Shown: in pieces, positions 52,736-62,560 of the stretch | How the letters are laid out: every line of letters starts with the position of its first letter | Position numbering within the stretch: position 1 is the first letter of the stretch | From: Exiguobacterium sibiricum 7-3 | Lineage (GTDB): Bacteria > Bacillota > Bacilli > Exiguobacteriales > Exiguobacteriaceae | Reading direction: 5' to 3' | Assembly (NCBI RefSeq): GCF_000620865.1 | Contig: NZ_KK211190.1 | Span: 261,971 to 325,970 of the forward strand | Length of the DNA: 64,000 bases | Notes under the pieces: model-generated | What the model was told of the DNA's origin: nothing | Databases searched by the model: none | The model's input: only the letters and a program-made list of their open reading frames with translations | Made by a program: the position numbers and the translations under genes

Positions 52736-53575
52736 TCAGTCTAAATTTAGTGTCAGTTGCCGGGTTTTGATTGTTCCGACAAGACCGGACGGATCGCTCG
52801 CCGTTTTATGTGCAACAAAAGCTTCATCTTCCGGTGCCGTCCGAACGCGCAACGGCTTTTCATCGGCATGGACGAGTTCAAAAATCAACTCGGCAATCGT
52901 TTCCGGTGACTGGCGCTCGGCGTGTCGGACTCGGTACGTCCGTAAATAACTTTCGACGATCGGTTTGAAATCATCGTCATGAAGACCACCCGTCTGCTCC
53001 AAACGATCGAGGACGTTTGCTGTGAAGTTCGTCTCGACGGCAGCCGGTTCGATTAATGTGACGTCGATCGAGAAAAACGGTTTGTAGTAAGTGGCGAGGC
53101 TTTCGAACAAACCTTCGAGTGCAAACTTGCTGGCACAATAGATTTCGTTCATCGGCTGACCGACGAGTCCGCTGATGCTCGAGGTGGCTAATAGATGACT
53201 GCCATTCGGAGCGGCTTTCAGGAGCGGCAGACAACATTCAATGGTCCGCATGACACCAAACACGTTGATATCGAACAATTGATTGATTTCATAACTCGTC
53301 GCTTGTCCAAGCGCCCGTAACAATCCTTGACCGGCATTACAAAATAAAGCATTCAAGTGACCAACTTCCTGCTCGATGACGGAAACGGCCTGTTTTAGAC
53401 TCGCGAGATCAGTTACATCGACTTCAAGAAAGTGCAGATGCGGTAAGGCGGCTTGTTCGAGTGCCGGTGTCAGTTCACGTGTACCGGCATACACCGTCCA
53501 TCCTTCTTCAGCAAAACGTGTCGCCGTCGCGAAACCGATTCCGGACGAAGCACCGGTGATGAAAATCGTACGCAT
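52736..53575 (-). CDS. Short-chain dehydrogenase/reductase
   Basis: A 279-residue SDR oxidoreductase. The NAD(P) motif is TGASSGIG at residues 7-14, with CNAGQG and the catalytic Ser (SSISG) and Tyr-x-x-x-Lys (YCASKFALEG). The C-terminal region is that of the classical family with larger substrates. The substrate is unknown. GAGGAGG precedes the ATG. It is divergent from a DeoR-type regulator. Confidence 0.9.
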   Translation of the reverse strand: MRTIFITGASSGIGFATATRFAEEGWTVYAGTRELTPALEQAALPHLHFLEVDVTDLASLKQAVSVIEQEVGHLNALFCNAGQGLLRALGQATSYEINQLFDINVFGVMRTIECCLPLLKAAPNGSHLLATSSISGLVGQPMNEIYCASKFALEGLFESLATYYKPFFSIDVTLIEPAAVETNFTANVLDRLEQTGGLHDDDFKPIVESYLRTYRVRHAERQSPETIAELIFELVHADEKPLRVRTAPEDEAFVAHKTASDPSGLVGTIKTRQLTLNLD

Positions 53576-53706
53576 ACATCATTCCTCCTCGTGAATTCCT
53601 GGTTATACCGTTCTTTACCCGAATTCACTGAAGTTATTTTGCGTTAAAATTGCATAATTTAATCAAAAAACTTAAAATGAAGAAAAAGAACGGGAGGACA
53701 GGCAAC

Positions 53707-54462
53707 ATGGCGCAACAGGATCGACTTCAACAAATGCGGGAATGGATCAAGACGGCACCTGAAATTTCACTCGATCAGTTGATGGAGGCGTACCGCATTT
53801 CGCGTGATACGGCCCGGCGTGATTTGATTCAACTGGAGCGGGAAGGAAAAATCATCCGGGTCAAAAACGGTTTGATCCGTGTTGGGACGAACACGACCGT
53901 TCAGTACGACCGGCGAACCGAACAGCCGGAAAAAAATCGGATTGCCAAACGTGCTGTTCAGTATATTCAACCGCAGCAAAAAATCATTCTTGATGCGGCT
54001 TCGACCGTCGCCCGGATGGCGGTTCATCTGCCGGCGCAACCGCTCCAGGTCATTACAAACGCACTGGCGATTGTCGACCAACTCGAAGCCCGTCCCGAAA
54101 TCGATTTGTATGTGACCGGAGGGAAGTTGGACCGGCATGCGCGCAGTCTCGTCGGTATTAAAACGGCGGATGATATTTTGAACTATCAGGTCGACCGTGT
54201 GTTTCTTGGAGCATGTGGGCTGACGGAACAAGGGATATTCGCTGAAAACCTGGAAGAAGCAATCGTGAAAAAGGCAATGATCCGGAGTGGTGCGGAAATC
54301 ATCGTACTGGCGGACCATACGAAGTTCGAGAAACGATTTCTGCACAAAGTCTGTGATCTTGCTCAGATCGATGTCCTGATTACGGATGAACGACCGCCTG
54401 AACAGTGGCAGGCCTGGTTGCACGAAGCGGATGTCTTACTGGAAATAGCAGAGGAGGAATAA
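53707..54462 (+). CDS. DeoR-family transcriptional regulator
   Basis: A 251-residue repressor. The N-terminal helix-turn-helix is SLDQLMEAYRISRDTARRDLIQLEREGKIIRVKNG (about 19-55, with the DTARRDL recognition helix). The C-terminal DeoR sensor domain includes DAASTVARMA and YVTGGKLDRHARSLVG, which bind phosphorylated sugars. GGGAGGACAGG precedes ATG 53707; the frame is open to 53650. It is followed after 2 bp by a Gfo/Idh/MocA oxidoreductase, which it probably regulates in the same operon. Confidence 0.92.
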   Translation: MAQQDRLQQMREWIKTAPEISLDQLMEAYRISRDTARRDLIQLEREGKIIRVKNGLIRVGTNTTVQYDRRTEQPEKNRIAKRAVQYIQPQQKIILDAASTVARMAVHLPAQPLQVITNALAIVDQLEARPEIDLYVTGGKLDRHARSLVGIKTADDILNYQVDRVFLGACGLTEQGIFAENLEEAIVKKAMIRSGAEIIVLADHTKFEKRFLHKVCDLAQIDVLITDERPPEQWQAWLHEADVLLEIAEEE

Positions 54463-54464
54463 AC

Positions 54465-55505
54465 ATGACGACGATTCAAACGACACTGGTCGGATTCGGA
54501 TTTTCAGCTGTAACGTTTCATGCTCCATTGATTCAAGCATTACCCGAATTCACGGTCCGGCAAGTCGTATCAAGCCAGGCGGACAAAGTGGCGACCGTGT
54601 TCCCGGAAGCACAAGTGATCGGGACGCTCGAAGAGGCTTTGGAAGATGAACAGACAGAACTGGTCATCATCACGACTCCGACGGCTTTACATTTTGAGAT
54701 GGCGAAACAAGCCGTCGAAGCAAAAAAACATGTTTTGCTCGAAAAACCGGCGGTCGTGACACTCGAAGAAGCAACGGAGCTACAGCGCCTCGCAACACAG
54801 TACGGCGTTTATGTCGCGGTTTATCAAAACCGCCGTTACGACGGCGATTTTCTGACGGTTGAACAGTTGGTCGAGATGAATGAAATCGGGGATTGGCAAT
54901 TGTTCGAATCACGATTTGACCGGTATCGTCCGGTCGTCCGGGATCGTTGGCGGGAAAAGCCGGGAACGGGTTCGGGTATTTTGTTTGATCTCGGTTCCCA
55001 CTTGATTGATCAGGCGCTTGCTTTATTCGGTGAACCAGATGCTGTGGTCGGAGATGTCTTATTCCAGCGTGACGGGGCGGAGACGGATGACGGATTCCAG
55101 ATTACATTGCATTACGGAAAACGCCGGGTCGTCTTACGCTCGAATTCGTTTATTCAAGGAAAGACCCCGCGATTTGAACTGCATGCCACACGTGGCAGTT
55201 ACATCAAATACGGAATGGATCCGCAGGAAGCACGCCTTGCGTCAGGACAAGCCGTCGATGCCTCAATTGGTCAAGAGGAAACCACCGACTTTGGATATCT
55301 GAAGATTGCCGATCATCCGGCCGAGCGATTGGCGACACTCCCGGGCAACTACCTTGGTTTTTACAAAGCGCTTGCTACAGGGCTGAAGACGGGTAACGTA
55401 CCGGTTGATTTGACGGATGCTCTCAAGACGATGCAACTCATCGAGGCTGTTCGCTTGAGCAGTGAGACGGGACGCAAAATCTTCCGGAAGGAGTGGGATC
55501 AATGA
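54465..55505 (+). CDS. Gfo/Idh/MocA-family oxidoreductase
   Basis: A 346-residue NAD(P)-dependent sugar or inositol-type dehydrogenase. The N-terminal Rossmann motif is GFGFSAVTFHAPLIQ, the conserved EKP lies in LLEKPAVVTLEEA, and the C-terminal alpha/beta substrate domain has GSGILFDLGSHLIDQAL. GAGGAGG precedes ATG 54465. It lies between a DeoR regulator and a UPF0303 gene with overlap, so the three form a unit for use of an unknown sugar or polyol. Confidence 0.92.
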   Translation: MTTIQTTLVGFGFSAVTFHAPLIQALPEFTVRQVVSSQADKVATVFPEAQVIGTLEEALEDEQTELVIITTPTALHFEMAKQAVEAKKHVLLEKPAVVTLEEATELQRLATQYGVYVAVYQNRRYDGDFLTVEQLVEMNEIGDWQLFESRFDRYRPVVRDRWREKPGTGSGILFDLGSHLIDQALALFGEPDAVVGDVLFQRDGAETDDGFQITLHYGKRRVVLRSNSFIQGKTPRFELHATRGSYIKYGMDPQEARLASGQAVDASIGQEETTDFGYLKIADHPAERLATLPGNYLGFYKALATGLKTGNVPVDLTDALKTMQLIEAVRLSSETGRKIFRKEWDQ

Positions 55506-55954
55506 AACTGACGAAATTGTTGGCGCAAGAAGAGACACTGACATTACGTCAGTTTACGAATCACGATGCCCTCCGTGCCGGACAGTATGTCATCGACCGG
55601 GCCTTACAGGATAAACTCAGCGTTGCCATCGAGCTGAAACGGAACGGGCAACGGTTGTTTTATGCAGCACTTGACGGGACGGCACCCGATCAGGAAGAAT
55701 GGATACGGCGAAAATCGAACGTCGTCCTCCGGCACGGACACAGCTCACTCTACATGCGGTTGTATAATGAAGCGAAACAGCGTGCGTATCATACGATGTA
55801 TGCTGTCAATCCGGCGGACTATGCGGATGCCGGCGGGTCATTCCCGATCCGCGTCACAGGGGTCGGTGTCATCGGAACGATTACCGTATCGGGTTTATCG
55901 CAGGAAGCCGATCATCAGCTGGCGATTGATGCATTAGCCTTTTTAAAAAAGTAA
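55502..55954 (+). CDS. UPF0303 / heme-degrading-domain family protein
   Basis: A 150-residue protein of the UPF0303 group (GlcG/HbpS-like fold). It has SVAIELKRNGQRLFYAALDGTAPDQEEWIRRKSN and the C-terminal VTGVGVIGTITVSGLSQEADHQL. Members bind small ligands or haem; the reaction, if any, is not known to me. The start overlaps the previous stop in an ATGA with GGAAGGAG upstream. It is the last gene of the DeoR operon, with a terminator after. Confidence 0.85.
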   Translation: MKLTKLLAQEETLTLRQFTNHDALRAGQYVIDRALQDKLSVAIELKRNGQRLFYAALDGTAPDQEEWIRRKSNVVLRHGHSSLYMRLYNEAKQRAYHTMYAVNPADYADAGGSFPIRVTGVGVIGTITVSGLSQEADHQLAIDALAFLKK

Positions 55955-55965
55955 GCAGACGAAAA

Positions 55966-56003
55966 ACCGGGAGTGCCTTCGAGTTGAAGACACTCCCGGT
56001 TTT
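55966..56003. terminator. Bidirectional terminator
   Basis: A 13-bp stem, AAAACCGGGAGTG / CACTCCCGGTTTT, with a T-run lies between convergent genes. Confidence 0.92.
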
Positions 56004-56011
56004 GTATGGTC

Positions 56012-56494
56012 TCAAGAAGCCATCGAGTCGGAGGCAGGTGCCTCGACACGCCGTTTGTTGCCGCGGTAAATGAAGAACAAGGCGGCTAACATGAACAGAA
56101 GACCGGCAAAACGTTTAAGATCAAATGCCACCTCGACGCCACCGAATGTCCCGAAGTGATCCAGTACCATTCCGGCCGACAACTGTCCGATGACGGTTGC
56201 GATACTTGCTGCCGTGACCCCGATTTTCGGGACAGCGAGGATGGTCAGGAAGAGATAACTGACACCAAACCAGACGGCACTGAGCTGCCACCGGGGAGCA
56301 TCAAGAATCAGCAGAACATCTCCTTGTCCGAAAAAGAGGACGGCGAGGGCGAGCAGGAGCATGCCTGTGAAAAAAGTTAAAAACGTACTTTCGAGTGCGC
56401 CGGCTTTTTGACCGAAGGCACCGTTGATTGAAGACTGGGCACTGAGGAGAATCCCTCCGAGCAGTGTCATCCCGAGTAATGCGATATTCATCAA
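56012..56494 (-). CDS. DMT-family small transporter (DUF606/YdcZ), subunit 2
   Basis: A 160-residue, five-helix protein of the DUF606 branch of the drug/metabolite transporter superfamily. It opens with LLSAQSSINGAFGQKAGALESTF, typical of the family, and ends in a Lys/Arg-rich tail. DUF606 proteins are half-size and often occur as pairs. It is 9 bp downstream of a second member. The substrate is unknown. GGAGG precedes the ATG. Confidence 0.87.
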   Translation of the reverse strand: MMNIALLGMTLLGGILLSAQSSINGAFGQKAGALESTFLTFFTGMLLLALAVLFFGQGDVLLILDAPRWQLSAVWFGVSYLFLTILAVPKIGVTAASIATVIGQLSAGMVLDHFGTFGGVEVAFDLKRFAGLLFMLAALFFIYRGNKRRVEAPASDSMAS

Positions 56495-56503
56495 GTTTCC
56501 TCC

Positions 56504-56932
56504 TTAGAAAATCAAAAATAGCGCAATGACCATCAGGCCGGATGCGATTAATTTGTCTTTGTTGATGGCGACGCGGGGACTTCCGAGCCAGCCTTTATGT
56601 TCAATGATCATGCTGGCGATCATCTGACCGATGATGACACTGATCATGGCGAGTCCGACACCGACAAGCGGGATGCTGATGATCAGGATCGTCAAATAGA
56701 TGCTCCCGAGCAATCCGCCGAGCAACGTCCATTTCGGTGCCTTGAATGTATAGCCGAGCGAACCCTTTCCGAAAAAGAGGGTGATGATACCGATGATGAT
56801 TGTACCGGCAAAGAAATTATAAAAGCTGCTTTCGAGTTTCCCGATGCTGTTGCCAAGTTCTCCGTAGATGGCGCCTTCAATACTGAGCGCGATTCCGGCA
56901 AGTAGAGCCAACAGGTAATAAATGAATTTCAC
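56504..56932 (-). CDS. DMT-family small transporter (DUF606/YdcZ), subunit 1
   Basis: A 142-residue, five-helix DUF606 protein with GIALSIEGAIYGELGNSIGKLESSFYNFFAGT at the N-terminus. It makes a likely heterodimeric transporter with the next gene. It is preceded by a palindrome (56964-56987) and an ArsR-type gene on the same strand, so its expression is probably controlled by that regulator. Confidence 0.87.
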   Translation of the reverse strand: MKFIYYLLALLAGIALSIEGAIYGELGNSIGKLESSFYNFFAGTIIIGIITLFFGKGSLGYTFKAPKWTLLGGLLGSIYLTILIISIPLVGVGLAMISVIIGQMIASMIIEHKGWLGSPRVAINKDKLIASGLMVIALFLIF

Positions 56933-56963
56933 AATCCGTTCCTTCTTTCTTTGTCGAATCTAT

Positions 56964-56987
56964 ATATCGAGAATTGTCGATATATGA
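56964..56987. promoter_or_regulatory. ArsR-type operator upstream of DUF606 pair
   Basis: A perfect inverted repeat, ATATATCGA-N6-TCGATATAT, lies about 30 bp before the first transporter gene. Its core recurs at 57333-57350 before the ArsR gene. Confidence 0.7.
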
Positions 56988-57002
56988 ACAAAGGAAAACC
57001 CA

Positions 57003-57320
57003 TTAAAGTTCTCCTTTTAGATACTCTGCCAACTCGTTGATCTTCTCTTCATTTCGACGGTAATACGTCCACTTGCCGTGACGTTCGGATTCGAGCAATC
57101 CGACTTTTTGTAACATCGCCAGGTACTGGGATACGGTGGATTGGGACAAATTTGCCTTCTCCTGGATATCTCCGACGCAGACGCCTCCTTTTTCAGCGAG
57201 ATTCGTTGACAAGTGAGCGGCCGGTTTGTTGAAATGAGTCTCTGGATCCTTGAGCCAGCGTAAGATGTCGAGACGGACTTCGTTCGACAACGCTTTGAAA
57301 AGATCTACTTGATGTGTCAT
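57003..57320 (-). CDS. ArsR-family winged-helix regulator
   Basis: A 105-residue repressor with an HTH region VCVGDIQEKANLSQSTVSQYLAML and wing GLLESERHGKWTYYRRNEEKI. The family's metal ligand ELCVCDL in helix 3 is replaced by VCVGDIQ (one Cys), so classical As/Cd sensing is unlikely. The start has only a weak ribosome binding site. The DNA boxes on both sides of the gene match each other, which suggests autoregulation and control of the transporter pair. Confidence 0.86.
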   Translation of the reverse strand: MTHQVDLFKALSNEVRLDILRWLKDPETHFNKPAAHLSTNLAEKGGVCVGDIQEKANLSQSTVSQYLAMLQKVGLLESERHGKWTYYRRNEEKINELAEYLKGEL

Positions 57321-57332
57321 GCCATCAATCTA

Positions 57333-57350
57333 ATCGATACTTCTCGATAT
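57333..57350. promoter_or_regulatory. ArsR-type operator upstream of arsR-like gene
   Basis: ATCGATACTTCTCGATAT has TCGATA and TCGATAT halves that match the palindrome at 56964-56987, with one weaker arm. It lies just before the regulator start. Confidence 0.6.
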
Positions 57351-57356
57351 GTCAAT

Positions 57357-57806
57357 TCATCGGTTTGAGTTGGCGAAGGATGTTTTATCGATCGTATGCG
57401 TGATTTTTTCACCGGAAACGAGTTGAAATCCGAGCCCTTGATAAAATGGATCGGCCTGTTCGCTGTAGAGGACTAACCGGTCATACGTCAAAAATGCTTC
57501 AGACATAATTTTTTCCAGTAAGGCAGTCCCGATTCCGTGCGATCGGGCTTCCGGCAATACATAGACGTGGCGGATCCGACCCGTTCCGGATTGACCGACT
57601 TGTTTCATATATCCACCGCAGGCGAGGACTTGATTGGTCGTCGACAGGACGACGAACATCGCTTCCCCGTTTTCTTGAAACGATTCCTCCCGGCGGTTTC
57701 GTAACATCCGCTCGATAAGTTGAAATCCTTCTTGGGAACTTTTAGCGAGTAACGGAAGCCAGTTGTATCCATCAAAATCGTTCACCCGTTCAATTGTCAC
57801 ATCCAT
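57357..57806 (-). CDS. GNAT-family acetyltransferase
   Basis: A 149-residue GNAT enzyme. The acetyl-CoA loop is RSHGIGTALLEKIM, and the C-terminal FYQGLGFQLVSGE is typical. The substrate is unknown. GGAGGAATC precedes the ATG. It lies upstream of the ArsR-type gene on the same strand with an operator between them. Confidence 0.88.
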   Translation of the reverse strand: MDVTIERVNDFDGYNWLPLLAKSSQEGFQLIERMLRNRREESFQENGEAMFVVLSTTNQVLACGGYMKQVGQSGTGRIRHVYVLPEARSHGIGTALLEKIMSEAFLTYDRLVLYSEQADPFYQGLGFQLVSGEKITHTIDKTSFANSNR

Positions 57807-57976
57807 CCGTGATTCCTCCTTCTTTTCTTTTGGATTATTCCTTTTTCGACCCTGTCAAAAACCCGATTTTCCTTTTCGGAGAATCTTTTTTTACGAGGGA
57901 CTGGATTTTTAAAAGCCCTTTTGCGTATAATGAGAAGTAATGGATTGAACGCAAATGAAAGGAAGTGGCCGTCACA

Positions 57977-58501
57977 ATGAGCCTCAGCCGTTTAAGTAAA
58001 GAAGAAATTACCGATCTTTCACTGATTAACTTCGTCAATGAAATGCTGCAAGAAGCGGGCGAACAGCCTATTACTTTCGATGACATCACAAAAGAAATCG
58101 AAAAATATCATACGTTTAAAAATGAAGAGGATAAGTTCGAGAAACTTGCCCAACTTTATACGGACATGAACATCGATGGGAACTTCGTTAACGTCGGAGC
58201 TAACCGTTGGTCGCTTCGTGCTTGGTACCCATTCGATAAATCGGATGAGGATTTGGTCATTGAAGCCCGTCAACGTGGTGAACTCGATGAGTTCGAAGAA
58301 GAGTTCAACTATGACGCGGAAGAAGATGAGTTCGAGACGATCGAAGATGATCTCGATACATTCGCGAAAACTGCTGATTATGATGCAGCAGACGACAGCG
58401 AAGAAGACACATTCAAAAAAGTTGCGGTCATTGATGACCTCGAAGACGATTTGGATGAAGAAGACCTCGAAGATTTCGAGGAAGATGACGAAGAAGTTTA
58501 A
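57977..58501 (+). CDS. rpoE: DNA-directed RNA polymerase delta subunit RpoE
   Basis: A 174-residue delta subunit. The folded N-terminal domain (about 1-90) has FVNEMLQEAGEQPITFDDI, YTDMNIDGNFVNVGANRWSLRAWYPFD. It is followed by a very acidic Asp/Glu tail (about 95-174), the hallmark of delta. It increases RNA polymerase recycling and promoter selectivity in Firmicutes. ATG 57977 matches the family; GTG 57965 is in frame and close to the AAAGGAAG. A -10 TATAAT lies at 57926-57931 with a weak -35. Position before pyrG matches B. subtilis. Confidence 0.94.
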   Translation: MSLSRLSKEEITDLSLINFVNEMLQEAGEQPITFDDITKEIEKYHTFKNEEDKFEKLAQLYTDMNIDGNFVNVGANRWSLRAWYPFDKSDEDLVIEARQRGELDEFEEEFNYDAEEDEFETIEDDLDTFAKTADYDAADDSEEDTFKKVAVIDDLEDDLDEEDLEDFEEDDEEV

Positions 58502-58511
58502 CAACCGCAAC

Positions 58512-58547
58512 CTGCCATTTTTGAACATGAAAATGGTAGTTTTTTCG
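58512..58547 (+). terminator. Terminator after rpoE
   Basis: The stem CTGCCATTTT / AAAATGGTAG (one G-T pair) is followed by six T residues. Confidence 0.88.
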
Positions 58548-58594
58548 TTGACGGCTGACACAAGGACGTGTGATTTTTTTCTTTAAAAATCTGC

Positions 58595-58633
58595 TTGACG
58601 AAGTTTTCGGAATGACGTAAGTTAGTCATGGGC
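58595..58633 (+). promoter_or_regulatory. pyrG promoter with GGGC transcription start
   Basis: TTGACG (58595-58600), 17 bp and TAAGTT (58618-58623) place the start at GGGC (58630-58633), 6 nt after the -10. Transcripts of B. subtilis pyrG start with GGGC, and CTP shortage causes extra G residues to be added there. Confidence 0.8.
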
Positions 58634-58659
58634 TTCTTTAAGCAACGTGCTTAATTTCA

Positions 58660-58700
58660 GCAAAAGTGTCTCCTGTGAATGGGGGCACTTTTGCTTTTTT
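58660..58700 (+). terminator. pyrG leader attenuator
   Basis: The stem GCAAAAGTG-TCTCC / GGGGG-CACTTTTGC is followed by a T-run between promoter and gene. The 5' arm carries UCUCC, which added 5' G residues could pair with to prevent termination. Confidence 0.82.
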
Positions 58701-58709
58701 ATTTTTTAA

Positions 58710-60350
<1,641 letters not shown>

Positions 60351-60369
60351 GAAATTTAGCGAACGGCTA

Positions 60370-60410
60370 AACACCCCTGTTTCCAAATTGGAGACAGGGG
60401 TGTTCTGTTT
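60370..60410. terminator. Bidirectional terminator after pyrG
   Basis: The stem AACACCCCTGTTTC / GAGACAGGGGTGTT with T-rich flank lies between convergent genes. Confidence 0.8.
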
Positions 60411-60430
60411 ATTATTATAGAAGAAAAGCG

Positions 60431-60940
60431 TCATTCCCACTCTTCCGTCATCTCTTGTAATTGCGTCAAAATGTGCGTCAACAGGAAGGCACCCAACGCG
60501 AGACTCGGCAAACCGTGACGGGAACCGTCCTCAGCCGGAAGCAGACCTTTATCGAATTTCAAGGCAAGCGGTGCGATTGACCGTTCCAGTGTGTCGGTCA
60601 TGTCGCCGAGCGTGATGATCGAATAGGGCGTATGCCACGCATCATAGCGGGCAAGTGACGCCAGCAGATCGGAGCGCTCCGTATCCGGTGTGAAAATCAA
60701 CACACGGTCGACCGCATGAAGGGTTTTATGATCCTTAATTTTCGTGACACGCTTCATCTGGTCCGGACCGTCGGACAGCATCGGATAAAGCCCTTCAAAC
60801 TCGCCGTAGGCATCGAGATAGACTTTTCCTTGACCGACGAGTGCCTGAGCGAGCAGGCGGACGACATCAAACAGTTCGTCTTCCTGTTTTGTAAGCGTTT
60901 GTAGTTTTCCGTTGAATTGTGTCGCTAAAATTTTCAGCAT
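60431..60940 (-). CDS. ywjG: DUF2529 family protein (YwjG-like)
   Basis: A 169-residue protein recognised mainly by position: B. subtilis has ywjG (DUF2529) on the opposite strand between pyrG and spo0F. It contains AQALVGQGKVYLDAYGEFEGL and a possible SIS-like sugar-phosphate fold, and ends with a helix. The function is unknown. ATG 60940 has AAAGG 10 nt upstream, and the longer frame to 60985 is less likely. Confidence 0.82.
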   Translation of the reverse strand: MLKILATQFNGKLQTLTKQEDELFDVVRLLAQALVGQGKVYLDAYGEFEGLYPMLSDGPDQMKRVTKIKDHKTLHAVDRVLIFTPDTERSDLLASLARYDAWHTPYSIITLGDMTDTLERSIAPLALKFDKGLLPAEDGSRHGLPSLALGAFLLTHILTQLQEMTEEWE

Positions 60941-61033
60941 TTCTAACATCCTTTCTAAATTTCTCTCATGGATAGTATATAGCAAGTTTTGCTTTCATGT
61001 AGAATGGAAATAACTAGAGGAGGAGTGTGGGAG

Positions 61034-61408
61034 ATGAAAGGAAGATTACTCATCGCGGAAGATGAACCGGGGATTCGGAATTTACTGGCACAATTATTTC
61101 GGGCACAGGGGTATACGACCGACGTCGCTGTCGATGGTCTTGAGACGATCGAACGGCTGAAAGAGACGGAATACGACTTATTATTGATGGATGTCAATAT
61201 GCCGGGTCGAACCGGTCTTGAAGTATTGCGTCATCAGGATGAGGTCGGACGACGGATTCGGACGATTCTGATGACCGCTTTAGACGAAACGGAAGCGATG
61301 GAAGAAGCGAAACGACTCGGTGTCGTCGCCTTCTTCGGAAAGCCGTTTGACATCTTTGAATTAAAAAAAGAAGTGACTGTGCAAATTTCGAACGATGTAA
61401 GCGGTTAA
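61034..61408 (+). CDS. spo0F: Spo0F-like single-domain response regulator
   Basis: A 124-residue receiver domain without an output domain. Acidic pocket residues are Asp10-Glu11, phospho-acceptor Asp53 (LLLMDVNMPG), Thr81 (LMTALDE) and Lys103 (FFGKPFDIFEL). The end GKPFDI resembles Spo0F AKPFDI. In B. subtilis Spo0F is the phosphorelay shuttle for sporulation. The gene order ywjG-spo0F-fbaA is the same here. If the host is Exiguobacterium (non-sporulating) the protein must have another use. GAGGAGGAG precedes ATG 61034. Confidence 0.88.
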   Translation: MKGRLLIAEDEPGIRNLLAQLFRAQGYTTDVAVDGLETIERLKETEYDLLLMDVNMPGRTGLEVLRHQDEVGRRIRTILMTALDETEAMEEAKRLGVVAFFGKPFDIFELKKEVTVQISNDVSG

Positions 61409-61476
61409 TCCTTCACGTCGTCGTCACAATCCTAAATTCGGAGTGAAATGCTGTACGTTCCGGTGAATCAGTGTGT

Positions 61477-61482
61477 TATAAT
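61477..61482 (+). promoter_or_regulatory. Extended -10 promoter of fbaA
   Basis: TGTTATAAT is a perfect -10 (61477-61482) with an upstream TG, typical of an extended -10 element. No good -35 is visible. Confidence 0.6.
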
Positions 61483-61540
61483 CAGTCTGAAAATGCACGT
61501 TTACGTGTAAGTAGCGATCAAAACAGAGGAGGATGTCATT

Positions 61541-62395
61541 ATGCCATTAGTATCTATGACAGACATGTTAAACAAAGCTCTCGAAGGTAAGTACGCAGTA
61601 GGTCAATTCAACATCAACAACCTCGAGTGGACTCAAGCAGTACTCGGTGCGGCTCAAGAAGAGCAGTCACCGGTTATTCTTGGAGTATCTGAAGGTGCAG
61701 CACGTCACATGGGCGGTTTCTACACAGTTGTTAAAATGGTAGAAGGTCTCGTTCACGACATGAAAGTAACAGTTCCTGTTGCAATCCACCTCGACCACGG
61801 TTCGAGCGTTGAAAAATGTAAAGAAGCGATCGACGCTGGATTTACATCTGTAATGATCGACGATTCACACAGCCCGATCGACACGAACATCGAAACAACA
61901 AAAGCTGTTGTTGAGTATGCACACTCGAAAGGTGTTTCAGTTGAAGCGGAAGTTGGTACAGTTGGCGGACAAGAAGACGACGTCATCGGTGATGTCATGT
62001 ACGCGAAACTTGACGACTGCGTTCGTATCGTCAAAGAAACTGGAATCGACACGCTCGCTCCTGCACTCGGTTCTGTTCACGGACCATACAAAGGTGAACC
62101 AAACCTTGGTTTCGCTGAAATGGAAGAAATCCGTAACGCAACAGACCTTCCACTCGTTCTTCACGGTGGAACAGGAATCCCGACACACGATATCGAAAAA
62201 GCGATTTCGCTTGGTACTTCGAAAATCAACGTCAACACGGAAAACCAAATTTCGTTCGCGAAAGTGGTTCGTGAAGTCTTGGCTGAGAAACCAGAAGCAT
62301 ATGACCCACGCGTATTCATCGCACCAGGTCGCGAAGCAATCAAACAAACAGTCATCGGTAAGATGCGTGAGTTCGGTTCAAGCAACAAAGCTTAA
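61541..62395 (+). CDS. fbaA: Class II fructose-bisphosphate aldolase
   Basis: A 284-residue zinc aldolase that cleaves fructose-1,6-bisphosphate in glycolysis and condenses it in gluconeogenesis. Motifs include [11 protein letters not shown] (zinc His), [37 protein letters not shown] and [10 protein letters not shown] (phosphate loop). AGGAGG precedes the ATG. Codons are strongly biased as expected for a highly expressed gene. The order fbaA-transaldolase-murA2 matches B. subtilis. Confidence 0.97.
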   Translation: MPLVSMTDMLNKALEGKYAVGQFNINNLEWTQAVLGAAQEEQSPVILGVSEGAARHMGGFYTVVKMVEGLVHDMKVTVPVAIHLDHGSSVEKCKEAIDAGFTSVMIDDSHSPIDTNIETTKAVVEYAHSKGVSVEAEVGTVGGQEDDVIGDVMYAKLDDCVRIVKETGIDTLAPALGSVHGPYKGEPNLGFAEMEEIRNATDLPLVLHGGTGIPTHDIEKAISLGTSKINVNTENQISFAKVVREVLAEKPEAYDPRVFIAPGREAIKQTVIGKMREFGSSNKA

Positions 62396-62405
62396 TTTTT
62401 CATGC

Positions 62406-62443
62406 CTAAAGCACGGTAGACACTCGTCTATCGTGCTTTTTTT
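62406..62443 (+). terminator. Terminator after fbaA
   Basis: The stem AAGCACG-TAGAC / GTCTA-CGTGCTT is followed by seven T residues. Confidence 0.92.
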
Positions 62444-62560
62444 CATCTAAATCACCAGATTGTTTTGGAAAACGTTAGGACTTCTCCGTGAAAAAATTTA
62501 TAATGGAAGAGTAAGCGATTTCAAGGGAAATTTTTAAGGGATGAAAGGGGAAAGAGAGAG

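Noticed and set aside
58019-58561. 180-residue minus-strand frame over rpoE
   Set aside because: The Phe-rich product is the reverse complement of the acidic GAA/GAT codons of the delta tail.
61937-62450. Open frames on both strands inside fbaA
   Set aside because: They overlap a highly expressed gene with strong codon bias and have no supporting start signals.
62467-62485. Possible catabolite-response (cre) site before the transaldolase gene
   Set aside because: GGAAAACGTTAG matches only part of the consensus and has no clear symmetry.
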